Under the pieces are notes generated by a model, which did no database searches, had not been told where the DNA came from, and worked only from the letters and a program-made list of their open reading frames with translations. A stretch of 64,000 nt of DNA from Clostridium scatologenes. GTDB taxonomy: Bacteria > Bacillota > Clostridia > Clostridiales > Clostridiaceae. The stretch is taken from contig NZ_CP009933.1 of NCBI RefSeq assembly GCF_000968375.1, forward strand, positions 1,178,001-1,242,000, given 5' to 3'. Position numbers and translations under genes: made by a program. Numbering within the stretch: position 1 is the first letter of the stretch; the number at the start of each line of letters is the position of its first letter. This document shows, piece after piece, positions 7,855 to 16,527 of the stretch.

Positions 7855-8676
7855 ATGGAGGACAAAACTTTTCAGTCATTTTTAGAAGTAGTGCCTTCTT
7901 TGAAAGAAATGCTTGATGAAGATATAGGAGTAGTAGTAGCTGATAAAACAAATATTATATTTTATCTTCCAGGTGATACAATTAATTTAAACCATAAAGT
8001 GGGAGATAAATTACTAGTAGGAGAACCTTTATATAAAACAATTAAAAGTGGAAAAAAACATTCTTCAATAGTATCAAAAGAAATATACGGCATTCCATTT
8101 AAAGCGGTCACATATCCAATTAAAGATTCAAAGGAAATGATTATTGGTGCTGTTGGTATATCTAAAAGTTTAAAAGACAATTTTGAAGTTGAAGAAGCAT
8201 CAGAAAATTTATTTGTTTCACTTCAACAGACAAATGCAAGTGTAACAGAAATTTGTAATGGCTCTCAAAATTTGTTTGCCAGTATAGAGAAAATAGTAGA
8301 ATCATCAAAAAGGGCAGAAGAAAAATTAAAGGAAAGCTATCAAATTCTTGATTTAATACAAAATGTAGCACGTCAGTCAAATTTATTAGGATTAAATGCA
8401 GCAATTGAATCAGCAAGAGCAGGTGAGTATGGTAAGGGTTTTTCAGTAGTTGCAAGTGAAATGAGAAGATTAGCTCAATTAACTGGACAATCATCTAAAA
8501 ATGTATCTAAGATCTTAATAGATATGAATAATTCTATTGAAGATATTAAAAAGTTTGTAAATCAAGTACATACTATTTCTGAAAGTCAGGTGGCTGAAAC
8601 TGAGGAAATCACAGCAGTGATGGAAAAGATTACTTTAGATTCTCAGAGATTAGCTGATTCAGCAAAAATTATTTAA
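7855..8676 (+). CDS. Soluble methyl-accepting chemotaxis protein
   Basis: Short cytoplasmic chemoreceptor of 273 residues without any membrane segment. Residues 1-110 form a PAS/GAF-like sensor seen in clostridial soluble receptors (pattern VVVADKTNIIFYLPGD, later AVTYPIKD and IIGAVGIS). Residues 115-273 are a shortened signalling hairpin whose tip reads SNLLGLNAAIESARAGEYG, the CheA/CheW contact. The C-terminal methylation helix is short. A GGAGGA site precedes the ATG. Sitting between the catabolic dehydrogenase and a permease, it may report an intracellular metabolite of the cluster to the flagellar motor (inference). A close relative occurs at 26645. Confidence 0.88.
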   Translation: MEDKTFQSFLEVVPSLKEMLDEDIGVVVADKTNIIFYLPGDTINLNHKVGDKLLVGEPLYKTIKSGKKHSSIVSKEIYGIPFKAVTYPIKDSKEMIIGAVGISKSLKDNFEVEEASENLFVSLQQTNASVTEICNGSQNLFASIEKIVESSKRAEEKLKESYQILDLIQNVARQSNLLGLNAAIESARAGEYGKGFSVVASEMRRLAQLTGQSSKNVSKILIDMNNSIEDIKKFVNQVHTISESQVAETEEITAVMEKITLDSQRLADSAKII

Positions 8677-8713
8677 ATTGAACACAATTTAATACGAAAG
8701 AGGGAAATATAAA

Positions 8714-9469
8714 ATGCAAATATTCCATATGTTAAACTTATCAATGTATCAATGGGTTTGGGTGATATTGGCAGCATTTTTTATTGGATTTTCAAAGACA
8801 GGAATAAGTTCTTTTATGATGCCAGCTATACCTATTGTTGCCGGCATATTTGGTGGAAAAGGGTCTACAGGAGTAGTATTACCTATGCTTATATTAGGTG
8901 ATGTTTTTGCATTATATTATTATAATAGACATGCAGAGTGGAACAATATAAGAAAACTTTTGCCATGGACATTAGTTGGATTAGCTTTAGGAATTATAGT
9001 TGGTAATTATGTTGATGATAAACAGTTTAAAGCTTTTATTGCTATCTCAGTTTTAATATGTTTATTCATTTTAATTTACACTGAAAGAAAGGGTGAAAAT
9101 TTTCATGTTCCTCAAAATGCTTTTCTATATGCTTTAACAGGTATACTTTGTGGCTTTACATCTATGATTGGAAATGCTGCAGGACCAATATTCAGCGTTT
9201 ATTTATTATTCATGGGATTTAAGAAAAACGATTTTATGGGAACTACTGCATGGTTTTTCTTCATTATAAACATAACTAAAGTACCATTGCAGATTATATT
9301 CTGGAATAACATCCCTATAAAGACAGTTTTTCTTGCAGGAATCATGATACCAGCAATAGCTTTAGGAGCAGTATTAGGGGTTTTATTAATTAAAAAGCTT
9401 AATGAAAAATTGTTTCATAGAGTTATTTTACTTGTTACAGCTATAGCAGCAATAAAACTATTATTTTAG
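8714..9469 (+). CDS. Sulfite exporter TauE/SafE family membrane protein
   Basis: Integral membrane protein of 251 residues with about eight hydrophobic segments arranged as two repeats, beginning WVWVILAAFFIGFSKTGISS and repeated as LTGILCGFTSMIGNAAGPI; these paired GF(S/T)...G motifs are typical of TauE/SafE. Members export or import organosulfonates, sulfite or carboxylates. It follows the soluble chemoreceptor by 37 bases on the same strand, with AGAGGGAAA as ribosome site, so they probably form one transcript. The substrate is unknown; aromatic or short-chain acid transport would fit the neighbourhood. Confidence 0.85.
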   Translation: MQIFHMLNLSMYQWVWVILAAFFIGFSKTGISSFMMPAIPIVAGIFGGKGSTGVVLPMLILGDVFALYYYNRHAEWNNIRKLLPWTLVGLALGIIVGNYVDDKQFKAFIAISVLICLFILIYTERKGENFHVPQNAFLYALTGILCGFTSMIGNAAGPIFSVYLLFMGFKKNDFMGTTAWFFFIINITKVPLQIIFWNNIPIKTVFLAGIMIPAIALGAVLGVLLIKKLNEKLFHRVILLVTAIAAIKLLF

Positions 9470-9620
9470 ATAATTTATATAGTTGAATTGCATAGGAAAG
9501 AAAGCTCTGTAATATTGTTTGAAATTGATATTATAGGTTTTTATAAAATATGTTATAGTATATTATGACATAACTTAATTTGTTCATTAATTGAAAGAAT
9601 AAGAGGAAGGTGAATTTATA

Positions 9621-10529
9621 GTGAATTATAAGAAAATTACATTGCTTCAAATTGAATATTTTTTAGCTGTGGCAAGGCATCTAAATTTTACAGAGGCTGC
9701 AAAAAGCTTATATGTATCACAACCTTCTTTGAGTAAGCAAATTGCAATATTGGAAAATGAAATAGGCATTCAGCTTTTTTTTAGAACAAAGAGAGATGTC
9801 AGGTTAACATCAGCAGGTATGGTACTGTTTAAGGAAACGAGAGGTGTAATAGAACTTATAGAAAATTCTATAGAAAAATGTAGGAAAGCTGATTTATGTA
9901 AAAATAGCACTATAACTATTGGTTGTTTAGATGCTATGGATACAAGTGCTTTTTTGTCACCTATTATAAAAAAGTTTAGAGAGAAATATCATAGTATAAA
10001 TATAGTACTTGAAAGACATTCCTTTAGGGTGTTAAGAGAAAAATTTATTAATGGAACTCTGGATGTGATATTTACTCTCTCCTTTGAAATTGACGATTCT
10101 CTTGGAATTCTTTCAGATATTGTGTATAAGGGAAATGGATATATTATAATGGAAGCTTCTCATCAACTCATTAATAAAAATAATTTAACTCTTGAGGATT
10201 TTAAAGATGAAAATTTTATTATGATTGAAAGAGATGAATCGCCAAAAGGCTTTGATGGAATTATAAGTCTCTGTAAAACACATGGATTTACACCTAAGAT
10301 AGTGAAACAGCTTCCCAATGTAGAATCATTAATTTTATGTGTTGAATCTGGGTTAGGTGTTGCTTTACTTGACTCCAATATTAGATTATATGACAATCCC
10401 AATATTAAAGGTGTTAAAATAGGAGAAGATTTTATAAGTTATATTATGGTATGGAAAAAGGAGAACATGAATACTGCAGTATCACTGTTTACAAATAGTG
10501 TTTTGAGTGAAGTTGCAATACAGAAGTAG
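9621..10529 (+). CDS. LysR-family transcriptional regulator
   Basis: Full-length LTTR, 302 residues, starting at GTG with AGGAAGGTGA upstream. The N-terminal winged helix-turn-helix shows the family pattern FLAVARHLNFTEAAKSLYVS then QPSLSKQIAILE, followed by a periplasmic-binding-protein-like effector domain (about 90-300). LTTRs usually activate adjacent genes when an aromatic or organic acid binds. Here the neighbours are the TauE-like permease upstream and the hydrolase/reductase operon 320 bases downstream, both on the same strand. It may control the 10852-17484 operon. Confidence 0.92.
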   Translation: MNYKKITLLQIEYFLAVARHLNFTEAAKSLYVSQPSLSKQIAILENEIGIQLFFRTKRDVRLTSAGMVLFKETRGVIELIENSIEKCRKADLCKNSTITIGCLDAMDTSAFLSPIIKKFREKYHSINIVLERHSFRVLREKFINGTLDVIFTLSFEIDDSLGILSDIVYKGNGYIIMEASHQLINKNNLTLEDFKDENFIMIERDESPKGFDGIISLCKTHGFTPKIVKQLPNVESLILCVESGLGVALLDSNIRLYDNPNIKGVKIGEDFISYIMVWKKENMNTAVSLFTNSVLSEVAIQK

Positions 10530-10687
10530 TTTTTATGAATATATTTAGAAAAATATCTAGGAGTAAATAACATTTAACTAGCTTGCTTAGTTAATAGGTG
10601 TTTTCATCAAAGGTAAACTCCCTTGAGTCTAAGAATTACTTGATTTTAACTTTTATAAAGTTATATAAAAAAATAATATTTTCAATT

Positions 10688-10749
10688 AAGATATTGTAAT
10701 TTAAATTAGTATTGATTTTAATTACAATATCTTATTTTTATATTTATAA
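10688..10749 (+). terminator. Terminator in LysR-hydrolase intergenic region
   Basis: Perfect 14-base arms AAGATATTGTAATT (10688-10701) and AATTACAATATCTT (10730-10743) followed by ATTTTT. It separates the LysR gene from the operon starting at 10852. The rest of the 322-base gap is AT-rich, with no further feature I can support. Confidence 0.8.
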
Positions 10750-10851
10750 CTTAAAAGCATAACAGTAATTCTAAATGGGTATTTTTCATTAGGTGAAAAC
10801 ATTGATAAAATATAGACAAATAGTAAATCGTTTTCAAAAGGAGAGAATTAA

Positions 10852-11670
10852 ATGAGAGATTTAAGAAAAGAACTAACCATACAAGAAGAACAAAAATCTT
10901 ATGCAAAGTATTTTCATAAACCAGTCGTAGTACCTAATTCTCAATTGATAGAAATTCTTAAGCAAGGACAAATGGATTCAGCAAAGGCTTTGTTACCAGA
11001 GAATATAAATGAATTACTTAAAGATGGATATGATGAAGTTGAAACAGGATATTGTGTTCTTGAAAATGGGGCCGGCTATGTTGCAGTTAATAACAAGTTT
11101 CCGGGAGTAACTTTAGACATGATTAACTGGTGGTTTGCATGGCATGGACTTGAAGATTTGCGTTATATGTTGTGGTTTAAAAAAGGTCACTATGGTATAT
11201 CAGTAAGTGATGAGGACAGAGCTAAAATACTTGATCCAGCTACACCAATGCTTGAAAAGTTTCAAGGACGCACTCATTATGTTATAGAAGATGCTGGTAA
11301 TGGACCAGAAGATATTCAAATATCATTTTTAAAGCCTAAAGAATTAGGGATTGATATGGATAAGTTTAATTCTGGAAAGTTTACTGCAGTTGGAGGAAAT
11401 GGTGTATCACAATCACGATCAGGAGGACCTAAGGCACCAGCCATAATGCTTCATTTATTTAGAGAAGTACCTAGCGGCGTGGAATCACGTTCAAGATTTT
11501 GGATGGGTTATCATATGATTAATGGAAAACCATGTAAGTTACTTCCAGAAGGAATACAGATTCCAGTACAATCAGCTATGGGACTAGCTTTCCATAATGT
11601 TGAGGAATATAGTAATTTAGCAGCAATTTTACCAGAGTTATATAAGGAAATGGAAGGAAAGATATTTTAA
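10852..11670 (+). CDS. Phloretin hydrolase / 2,4-diacetylphloroglucinol hydrolase-like C-C hydrolase
   Basis: Resembles phloretin hydrolase (Phy of Eubacterium ramulus) and PhlG, zinc enzymes that hydrolyse the C-C bond between a phloroglucinol ring and an acyl chain. The 272-residue length matches Phy. Visible family marks are the aromatic segment INWWFAWHGLEDLRYMLWF (91-109), H113 in KKGHYG, and HNVEE near the end (H248 and E252, the HxxxE zinc pair seen in PhlG). An AAGGAGAG site precedes the ATG. It is the first gene of an operon with two flavoproteins and two Fe-S proteins, suggesting cleavage of a reduced polyphenol to a phloroglucinol-type ring plus a carboxylic acid. The true substrate may differ, since family members also occur outside polyphenol pathways. 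Confidence 0.8.
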   Translation: MRDLRKELTIQEEQKSYAKYFHKPVVVPNSQLIEILKQGQMDSAKALLPENINELLKDGYDEVETGYCVLENGAGYVAVNNKFPGVTLDMINWWFAWHGLEDLRYMLWFKKGHYGISVSDEDRAKILDPATPMLEKFQGRTHYVIEDAGNGPEDIQISFLKPKELGIDMDKFNSGKFTAVGGNGVSQSRSGGPKAPAIMLHLFREVPSGVESRSRFWMGYHMINGKPCKLLPEGIQIPVQSAMGLAFHNVEEYSNLAAILPELYKEMEGKIF

Positions 11671-11717
11671 TTTATAACAGGAATATCAATAAAATATAAA
11701 ATTTAGGAGGAATTAAG

Positions 11718-13202
11718 ATGAAAAAGATAGAAACAGATGTAATTGTAGTTGCAGGAGGTCTTTCAGGATTAGCAGCAGCTATAGCAGCTGCTGAAAATGG
11801 TGTGAGAGTAACAGTTTTTGAAAAATCAAATACAACAGGCGGTGCTGCTAATATGGGAATGGGTCCACTTGGAGTAGGTTCATCAATTCAAAAGGCTCAT
11901 ATGGTTTCACTTACTCCAGGAGAAGCATTTAGAAAGCATATGCACTTTACACACTACAGGGTAGATGCTCGTATGGTAAGAGACTATTATTTTAAGTCAG
12001 GAGATACTATTGATTGGCTTATGGATATGGGAGTTGAGTTTTATCCACCTCAAAGGGCCTTTAGTGCACCAGAAAATACAAGAGCTTATTCTGATGGAGA
12101 ATTTACATGGCATCCTGTAAAACCTGAAGGTGGCGGGCTTCCTGGCCCTCGTGCTGCTACCTCAATGATAAAGAAAATGACAGAGAAAGCAGTAGAACTA
12201 GGTGTGGAAATAATTTTTGAAACACCTGCAAATAAAATCATAATGGAGAATGGAGAGGCTGTTGGAATTTTTGCAAAAAACAAAGCAGGAGAAGAAATAG
12301 AAGCAAGAGCTAAAGCAGTTATTTTAGCAACTGGTGGATTTGGAGATAATCCTCAAATGATCAAAGAAGAGACAGGTTATGAATTCGGAAAAACAATTTT
12401 TAACTTTGCAATCCCAGGCATGAAGGGTGACGGTATTAAAATGGCATGGGAAGTAGGTGCGGGACATACATCATGTAATATGGAGTTAATGTATCAATTA
12501 CCTGATAATATGAATCACTTTATACTTGATGGAGCATTCCGTCAACCATGTTTATGGGTAAATAAACTAGGTCAAAGATTTATGCCAGAAGATCAAATTG
12601 CTAATACAACCTTCACTGGAAATGCAATTACTGTACAACCGGGTAGTGTAGCTTATTCTATTTTTGATAGTAAATTACTTAAGAAATACAAGAAAAAAGG
12701 TGGAGATATTCCATCTCATGTACATCCACATGATTTATATGATCATTTTGATGAACAATGGGAAAGAGATATTGAAGCAGGATATGAGCCAATAGCACAA
12801 GCTGATACTATTGAGGAATTAGCAGAAAAAATGGGCATTGATGTAGAAGGCTTAGTAGCTCAAGTAGAAGAATACAACGATATGTGTGATCAAGGATATG
12901 ATGAACTGTTTGAAAAAGACAGAGGATATATGCAGTCAATTGAAAAAGGACCTTTCTACTGCTGTCGTCAAAATGTTGGTGCATACGGTTCAATAGGTGG
13001 TATCCTTATCAATCATAAGACAGAAGTTATGACAGGAGATTATAAGGTTATTCCTGGTCTATACGCTGTTGGTACAGATGCTTGCAACATTTTTGGAGAT
13101 AGTTATCCATTTATTTTATCAGGAAATACAATGGGGTTCTGCTTAAACAGTGGTCGTATTGCAGGTGAAAATGCATCAGCAGAATTAAATGAGTTTAGTT
13201 AA
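11718..13202 (+). CDS. FAD-dependent ene-reductase-like flavoprotein (fumarate reductase/KstD family)
   Basis: 494-residue FAD_binding_2 flavoprotein: N-terminal dinucleotide fold starting DVIVVAGGLSGLAAA with acidic FAD-ribose end VTVFEKS, a FATGGFGDNPQMI-like segment (written ATGGFGDN), a capping domain near 240-350, and a C-terminal FAD motif (GLYAVGTDACNIFGDSYPF). The first glycine of GxGxxG is alanine here. There is no signal peptide, haem motif or flavin-transfer domain, so it is cytoplasmic and needs an outside electron donor; the two Fe-S proteins that follow are obvious candidates. Relatives reduce activated C=C bonds (fumarate, urocanate, cinnamate, steroids). A chalcone or other enone next to the hydrolase substrate is a plausible target, but unproven. 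AGGAGGA precedes the ATG. Confidence 0.85.
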   Translation: MKKIETDVIVVAGGLSGLAAAIAAAENGVRVTVFEKSNTTGGAANMGMGPLGVGSSIQKAHMVSLTPGEAFRKHMHFTHYRVDARMVRDYYFKSGDTIDWLMDMGVEFYPPQRAFSAPENTRAYSDGEFTWHPVKPEGGGLPGPRAATSMIKKMTEKAVELGVEIIFETPANKIIMENGEAVGIFAKNKAGEEIEARAKAVILATGGFGDNPQMIKEETGYEFGKTIFNFAIPGMKGDGIKMAWEVGAGHTSCNMELMYQLPDNMNHFILDGAFRQPCLWVNKLGQRFMPEDQIANTTFTGNAITVQPGSVAYSIFDSKLLKKYKKKGGDIPSHVHPHDLYDHFDEQWERDIEAGYEPIAQADTIEELAEKMGIDVEGLVAQVEEYNDMCDQGYDELFEKDRGYMQSIEKGPFYCCRQNVGAYGSIGGILINHKTEVMTGDYKVIPGLYAVGTDACNIFGDSYPFILSGNTMGFCLNSGRIAGENASAELNEFS

Positions 13203-13235
13203 CTAATACCCCATGGGCTACCCCTGGGGTATTAG
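13203..13235 (+). promoter_or_regulatory. Perfect 11-bp intercistronic hairpin
   Basis: CTAATACCCCA (13203-13213) and TGGGGTATTAG (13225-13235) are exact complements around an 11-base loop that itself contains GGG/CCC. It begins directly after the flavoprotein stop codon and ends 14 bases before the next ribosome site. No T-run follows, so an mRNA processing or stability element that sets different expression of the flanking genes is more likely than termination. Confidence 0.7.
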
Positions 13236-13261
13236 AGCCATATGTGTTGGAGGAAGGATAT

Positions 13262-15352
13262 ATGAAAATAGTTATTGAAGGAAAAGAAATAGATGCCAAA
13301 GAAGGCATATCAGTATTAGATGCAGCCCTTGAAGCTGGAATTTATATTCCACATTTATGTAAACATCCTGATTTAGAAGCAGTAGGTGGCTGCCGATTAT
13401 GTTCTGTAGAAGTAGAAGGAATAGAGAATGCCGTACCAGCTTGTAAGACAACAGTTGAAGAAAATATGGTAGTTAAAATAAATTCTGAAAAAGCAGATAA
13501 AACAAGAAAAATGGCTATGGAACTAATTCTAGCAACTCACCCAGCTGATTGTACAGGATGCCATAAATATGGTAAGTGCGAATTACAATCTATATATCAA
13601 TACATGGGAGTTGGACCAGATAAATGGAGGAAAAAATCAAGAACAGTACAAAATGATGAAAGTAATCCATTAATTCAACATTTATTTACCAGATGTATTC
13701 GTTGTGGAAGATGTATTAGAGCCTGTAGAGAACTTAGAGGTGTAAAAGTTCTAGACTACCAAAGGACAAAAAATGGCATTGAGGTAGGCATTGATGGAGG
13801 CAAGTCTTTAGAAGAAGCAGGATGTAAATTCTGTGGTGCTTGTATAGAAGTCTGTCCAACAGGTTCAATTATGGATGCAGTTGGAATTATGAAGGAAGAG
13901 GTTTCTTATAGTGACTCTGTAGTGCCTTGTAGAGCAGCGTGTCCAGCACATACAGATGTTCCAAGATATCTTCGTTATATTAAAGAAGGAGATTTTGCTA
14001 AAGCAACAGCAGTAATACGTGAGAAAGTTCCTTTCCCAGAAACCCTTGGAAGTATCTGCAATCATGTATGTGAAGATAATTGTAAGAGAAATGAATTTGG
14101 AAATCCAATTTCCATTTGCAAATTGAAAAAAGCTGCAGCGGAAAGTCATGATGATTCATGGAAGGCTAGAGCTTATAAATCAAAGCCGACAGATAAGAAA
14201 GTAGCAGTTATAGGAGCAGGACCTGCAGGATTAACAGCAGCTTATTTCTTAGCTAAAAAAGGACATAGCATTACTGTATTTGAAGAAAATGAAAAGGCTG
14301 GTGGGCAATGTAGGTATGGAATTCCAGCATATCGTTTGCCAGATGAAGTAATTGATAAAGAAACTGCTGATATATTAGAGGTAGGAGTAGAGCTTGTAAC
14401 TAATACCAGAATAGATGATCCAAAAGAATTATTAGATAAAGGTTTTGATGCGGTACTTGTATCAGTGGGAACTCATGAAGGCAGTAAGTTACCATTAGAA
14501 GGAAATGATTTGCAAGGTGTCTATATAAATTCTGATTTCCTAAAGAAAGTACGTCAAGGGGCACCTGTTGAACTGAAGGAAAGAGTAATGGTTTTAGGTG
14601 GTGGTAATGTTGCCTATGATTGTGCTCGAACAGCTTTGAGATTAGGTGCTAAAGAAGTCCATATAGCATGCCTTGAGGATATTAATATGATGACTGCTAC
14701 AAAGGATGAAATTGAAGAAGGCAAAGAAGAAGGTATTATTTTACATGATGCTCATTCATTTTTAAAAATTGTTGGTAATGAAAAAGTAGAAGGTGTGGAA
14801 TTACAAAAAGTTAGCAAGTTCTATTTTGATGAGAATAGAAAATCAATTATTGAACTGGTAGAGGATTCTAATGAAGTAATACCAGTGGATAATGTTATTT
14901 TCGCAGTTGGACAAAGACCTAAAGGAACAGAAAAAATGGAATTAGAGTTGACTCATGGACCATACATCAAGGTAAATGAAGCCTTAGAAACTAATATAAA
15001 AGGAATTTTTGCAGCAGGAGACGTTGTTACAGGTACAAAATCTGTAATATCAGCAATTGCTGAAGGACGTAAAAGTGCAGAGTCTATTGACAAGTATCTA
15101 GGTGGAGATGGTGACATTACTGAAAAATTAATAGATGAAGAAAAAACAAATTCATATATTGGAAGATGTGCTGGATTTTCTAAATTAGAGAGAACTAAAA
15201 CCGAATTAATAGATGCAGATGAGAGAAAATGTAGTTTTGAATCTGTAGAAAAAACACTTTCAAAGGAAAGAGCAAGTTGTGAGGCTGGTCGATGCCTACA
15301 GTGTGATTTGAGATTAAATCTGAAGCAGCCTAAACTATGGAATGAGTATTAA
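13262..15352 (+). CDS. Multi-cluster Fe-S/FAD NAD(P)H oxidoreductase (NuoG-like N-terminus fused to GltD/NfnB-like module)
   Basis: Electron-transfer flavoprotein of 696 residues. In order: a [2Fe-2S] domain (C33, C44, C47, C61); a NuoG-type His/Cys [4Fe-4S] site (H93, C97, C100, C106); two ferredoxin-type [4Fe-4S] clusters (C145/148/151/155 and C188/191/194/198); a GltD-like cysteine-rich helical domain (about 225-300); an FAD fold (VAVIGAGPAGLTAAYFLAKK near 318); an NAD(P) fold (VMVLGGGNVAYD near 445); and a C-terminal CxxC tail. This layout moves electrons from NAD(P)H or ferredoxin along a cluster chain. GGAGG at the right distance supports ATG 13262 over the upstream TTG. It very likely feeds the flavoprotein ene-reductase just upstream. 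NADH versus NADPH preference is not visible. Confidence 0.85.
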   Translation: MKIVIEGKEIDAKEGISVLDAALEAGIYIPHLCKHPDLEAVGGCRLCSVEVEGIENAVPACKTTVEENMVVKINSEKADKTRKMAMELILATHPADCTGCHKYGKCELQSIYQYMGVGPDKWRKKSRTVQNDESNPLIQHLFTRCIRCGRCIRACRELRGVKVLDYQRTKNGIEVGIDGGKSLEEAGCKFCGACIEVCPTGSIMDAVGIMKEEVSYSDSVVPCRAACPAHTDVPRYLRYIKEGDFAKATAVIREKVPFPETLGSICNHVCEDNCKRNEFGNPISICKLKKAAAESHDDSWKARAYKSKPTDKKVAVIGAGPAGLTAAYFLAKKGHSITVFEENEKAGGQCRYGIPAYRLPDEVIDKETADILEVGVELVTNTRIDDPKELLDKGFDAVLVSVGTHEGSKLPLEGNDLQGVYINSDFLKKVRQGAPVELKERVMVLGGGNVAYDCARTALRLGAKEVHIACLEDINMMTATKDEIEEGKEEGIILHDAHSFLKIVGNEKVEGVELQKVSKFYFDENRKSIIELVEDSNEVIPVDNVIFAVGQRPKGTEKMELELTHGPYIKVNEALETNIKGIFAAGDVVTGTKSVISAIAEGRKSAESIDKYLGGDGDITEKLIDEEKTNSYIGRCAGFSKLERTKTELIDADERKCSFESVEKTLSKERASCEAGRCLQCDLRLNLKQPKLWNEY

Positions 15353-15368
15353 AGAGGTGGAAGAGAAT

Positions 15369-16472
15369 ATGAATAAATATATTATATGTAATTCAGTGCC
15401 TACATATAAGGAGGCACCAGTTTCAAAAGATATTTTAAAGAATAGTACCTCTCAGATTTTAGAGAATATCCATTCAAAGAAAGCTGAAAAAAATTACATT
15501 GTTTTGGATTATAAAGAAAAAGAACTTCAATCAAAATTAGAGTCAGAAGCTAAAAATTATCCAGATATGGTTTTAGAAACTATACTTGTTGATGGAAGCT
15601 TTGGATTTGCGTATAGAAATTCCAGTGCAATTTTAAAGGTAATAGAGGGTGAAAAGCCAATTCCTTCATCTATGGAAGAAAATGAATCAGTATATACAGT
15701 GGAGATGTTGTTAGATACTGATGAAAAAAATGTATATATAGATGGCAGCATAAAGAAAAAGGGAAAGCATGTTTTCAAAAAGAAAATAGCACCTAGAGAA
15801 ATTATTGAGGCATGTAGTGTAAAAGGAGCATTTAAAGGAATTTATCTAGGCTATCCTATGTCAATTTTATTAGGGGAAGCTGATTTAGATAAAGAGCTTA
15901 ATTTAACTACAGATTACATTTGTATTTTTGATGAATTTGATTGCATTTTAGATAAGCTAAAAAATATTGCAGAAGCTTATACAAAAGAAAGCTGTGGAAG
16001 ATGTGTCTTTGGATTTGAGGGAGTGACACAGATAAATATGATTTTATCTGATATTTCACAGAAAAAGGGAAAATCAAGTGATATTGCACTATTGCTAGAT
16101 TTGTGTAGTGAAATGAAAAATCAAGTACTTTGTGAGATTGATGGAACCCTTGCTTCTACAGTAATAAGTGCTATTAGCAATTTTAGAGAAGAAATTGAAG
16201 AACATATTACGAAAAAGACATGTAAGGCTGCAGTGTGCAGTAAGTTTATTACTTATCATATCCTTGCAGATAAATGTACTGGATGTACTGAGTGTGCAGA
16301 TGCATGTGATGATGATGCAATCTTAGGAAAGAAAAAATTTATACATGTAATTGATCAAGATGAATGTATTCAATGTGGAGAATGTGTGAAAGCTTGTGAT
16401 GAACAAGCTATTGTAAAGGCAGGAGCTATAAAACCTAGATGTCCACAAAAACCTATACCATGTAAGCGTTAA
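15369..16472 (+). CDS. NuoF C-terminal-like Fe-S protein with two ferredoxin [4Fe-4S] clusters
   Basis: 367-residue electron carrier or subunit. Residues 1-200 match no fold I recognise. Around residue 215 is a NuoF-like cluster site, ESCGRCVFGFEG, where the canonical third cysteine of CGxCxxC is glycine, so this cluster is probably altered or lost. The C-terminus carries two ferredoxin motifs, CTGCTECADAC and CIQCGECVKAC, with Asp replacing the usual Pro after the fourth Cys. AGAGGTGG lies eight bases before ATG 15369; an ATG at 15342 overlapping the upstream gene is less likely. It is presumably a partner of the 696-residue oxidoreductase, forming a soluble Nuo/Hyd-like module that lacks the NADH/FMN domain of NuoF. 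Confidence 0.75.
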   Translation: MNKYIICNSVPTYKEAPVSKDILKNSTSQILENIHSKKAEKNYIVLDYKEKELQSKLESEAKNYPDMVLETILVDGSFGFAYRNSSAILKVIEGEKPIPSSMEENESVYTVEMLLDTDEKNVYIDGSIKKKGKHVFKKKIAPREIIEACSVKGAFKGIYLGYPMSILLGEADLDKELNLTTDYICIFDEFDCILDKLKNIAEAYTKESCGRCVFGFEGVTQINMILSDISQKKGKSSDIALLLDLCSEMKNQVLCEIDGTLASTVISAISNFREEIEEHITKKTCKAAVCSKFITYHILADKCTGCTECADACDDDAILGKKKFIHVIDQDECIQCGECVKACDEQAIVKAGAIKPRCPQKPIPCKR

Positions 16473-16527
16473 GCATAAGCTAGATTCAATAAAAAAATAT
16501 TTTAATGAATATAAAGGAGAGATATAT

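Noticed and set aside
13865..14149. Reverse-strand frame inside the large Fe-S oxidoreductase gene
   Set aside because: Lies wholly within a gene with clear domains; no ribosome site or recognisable protein.
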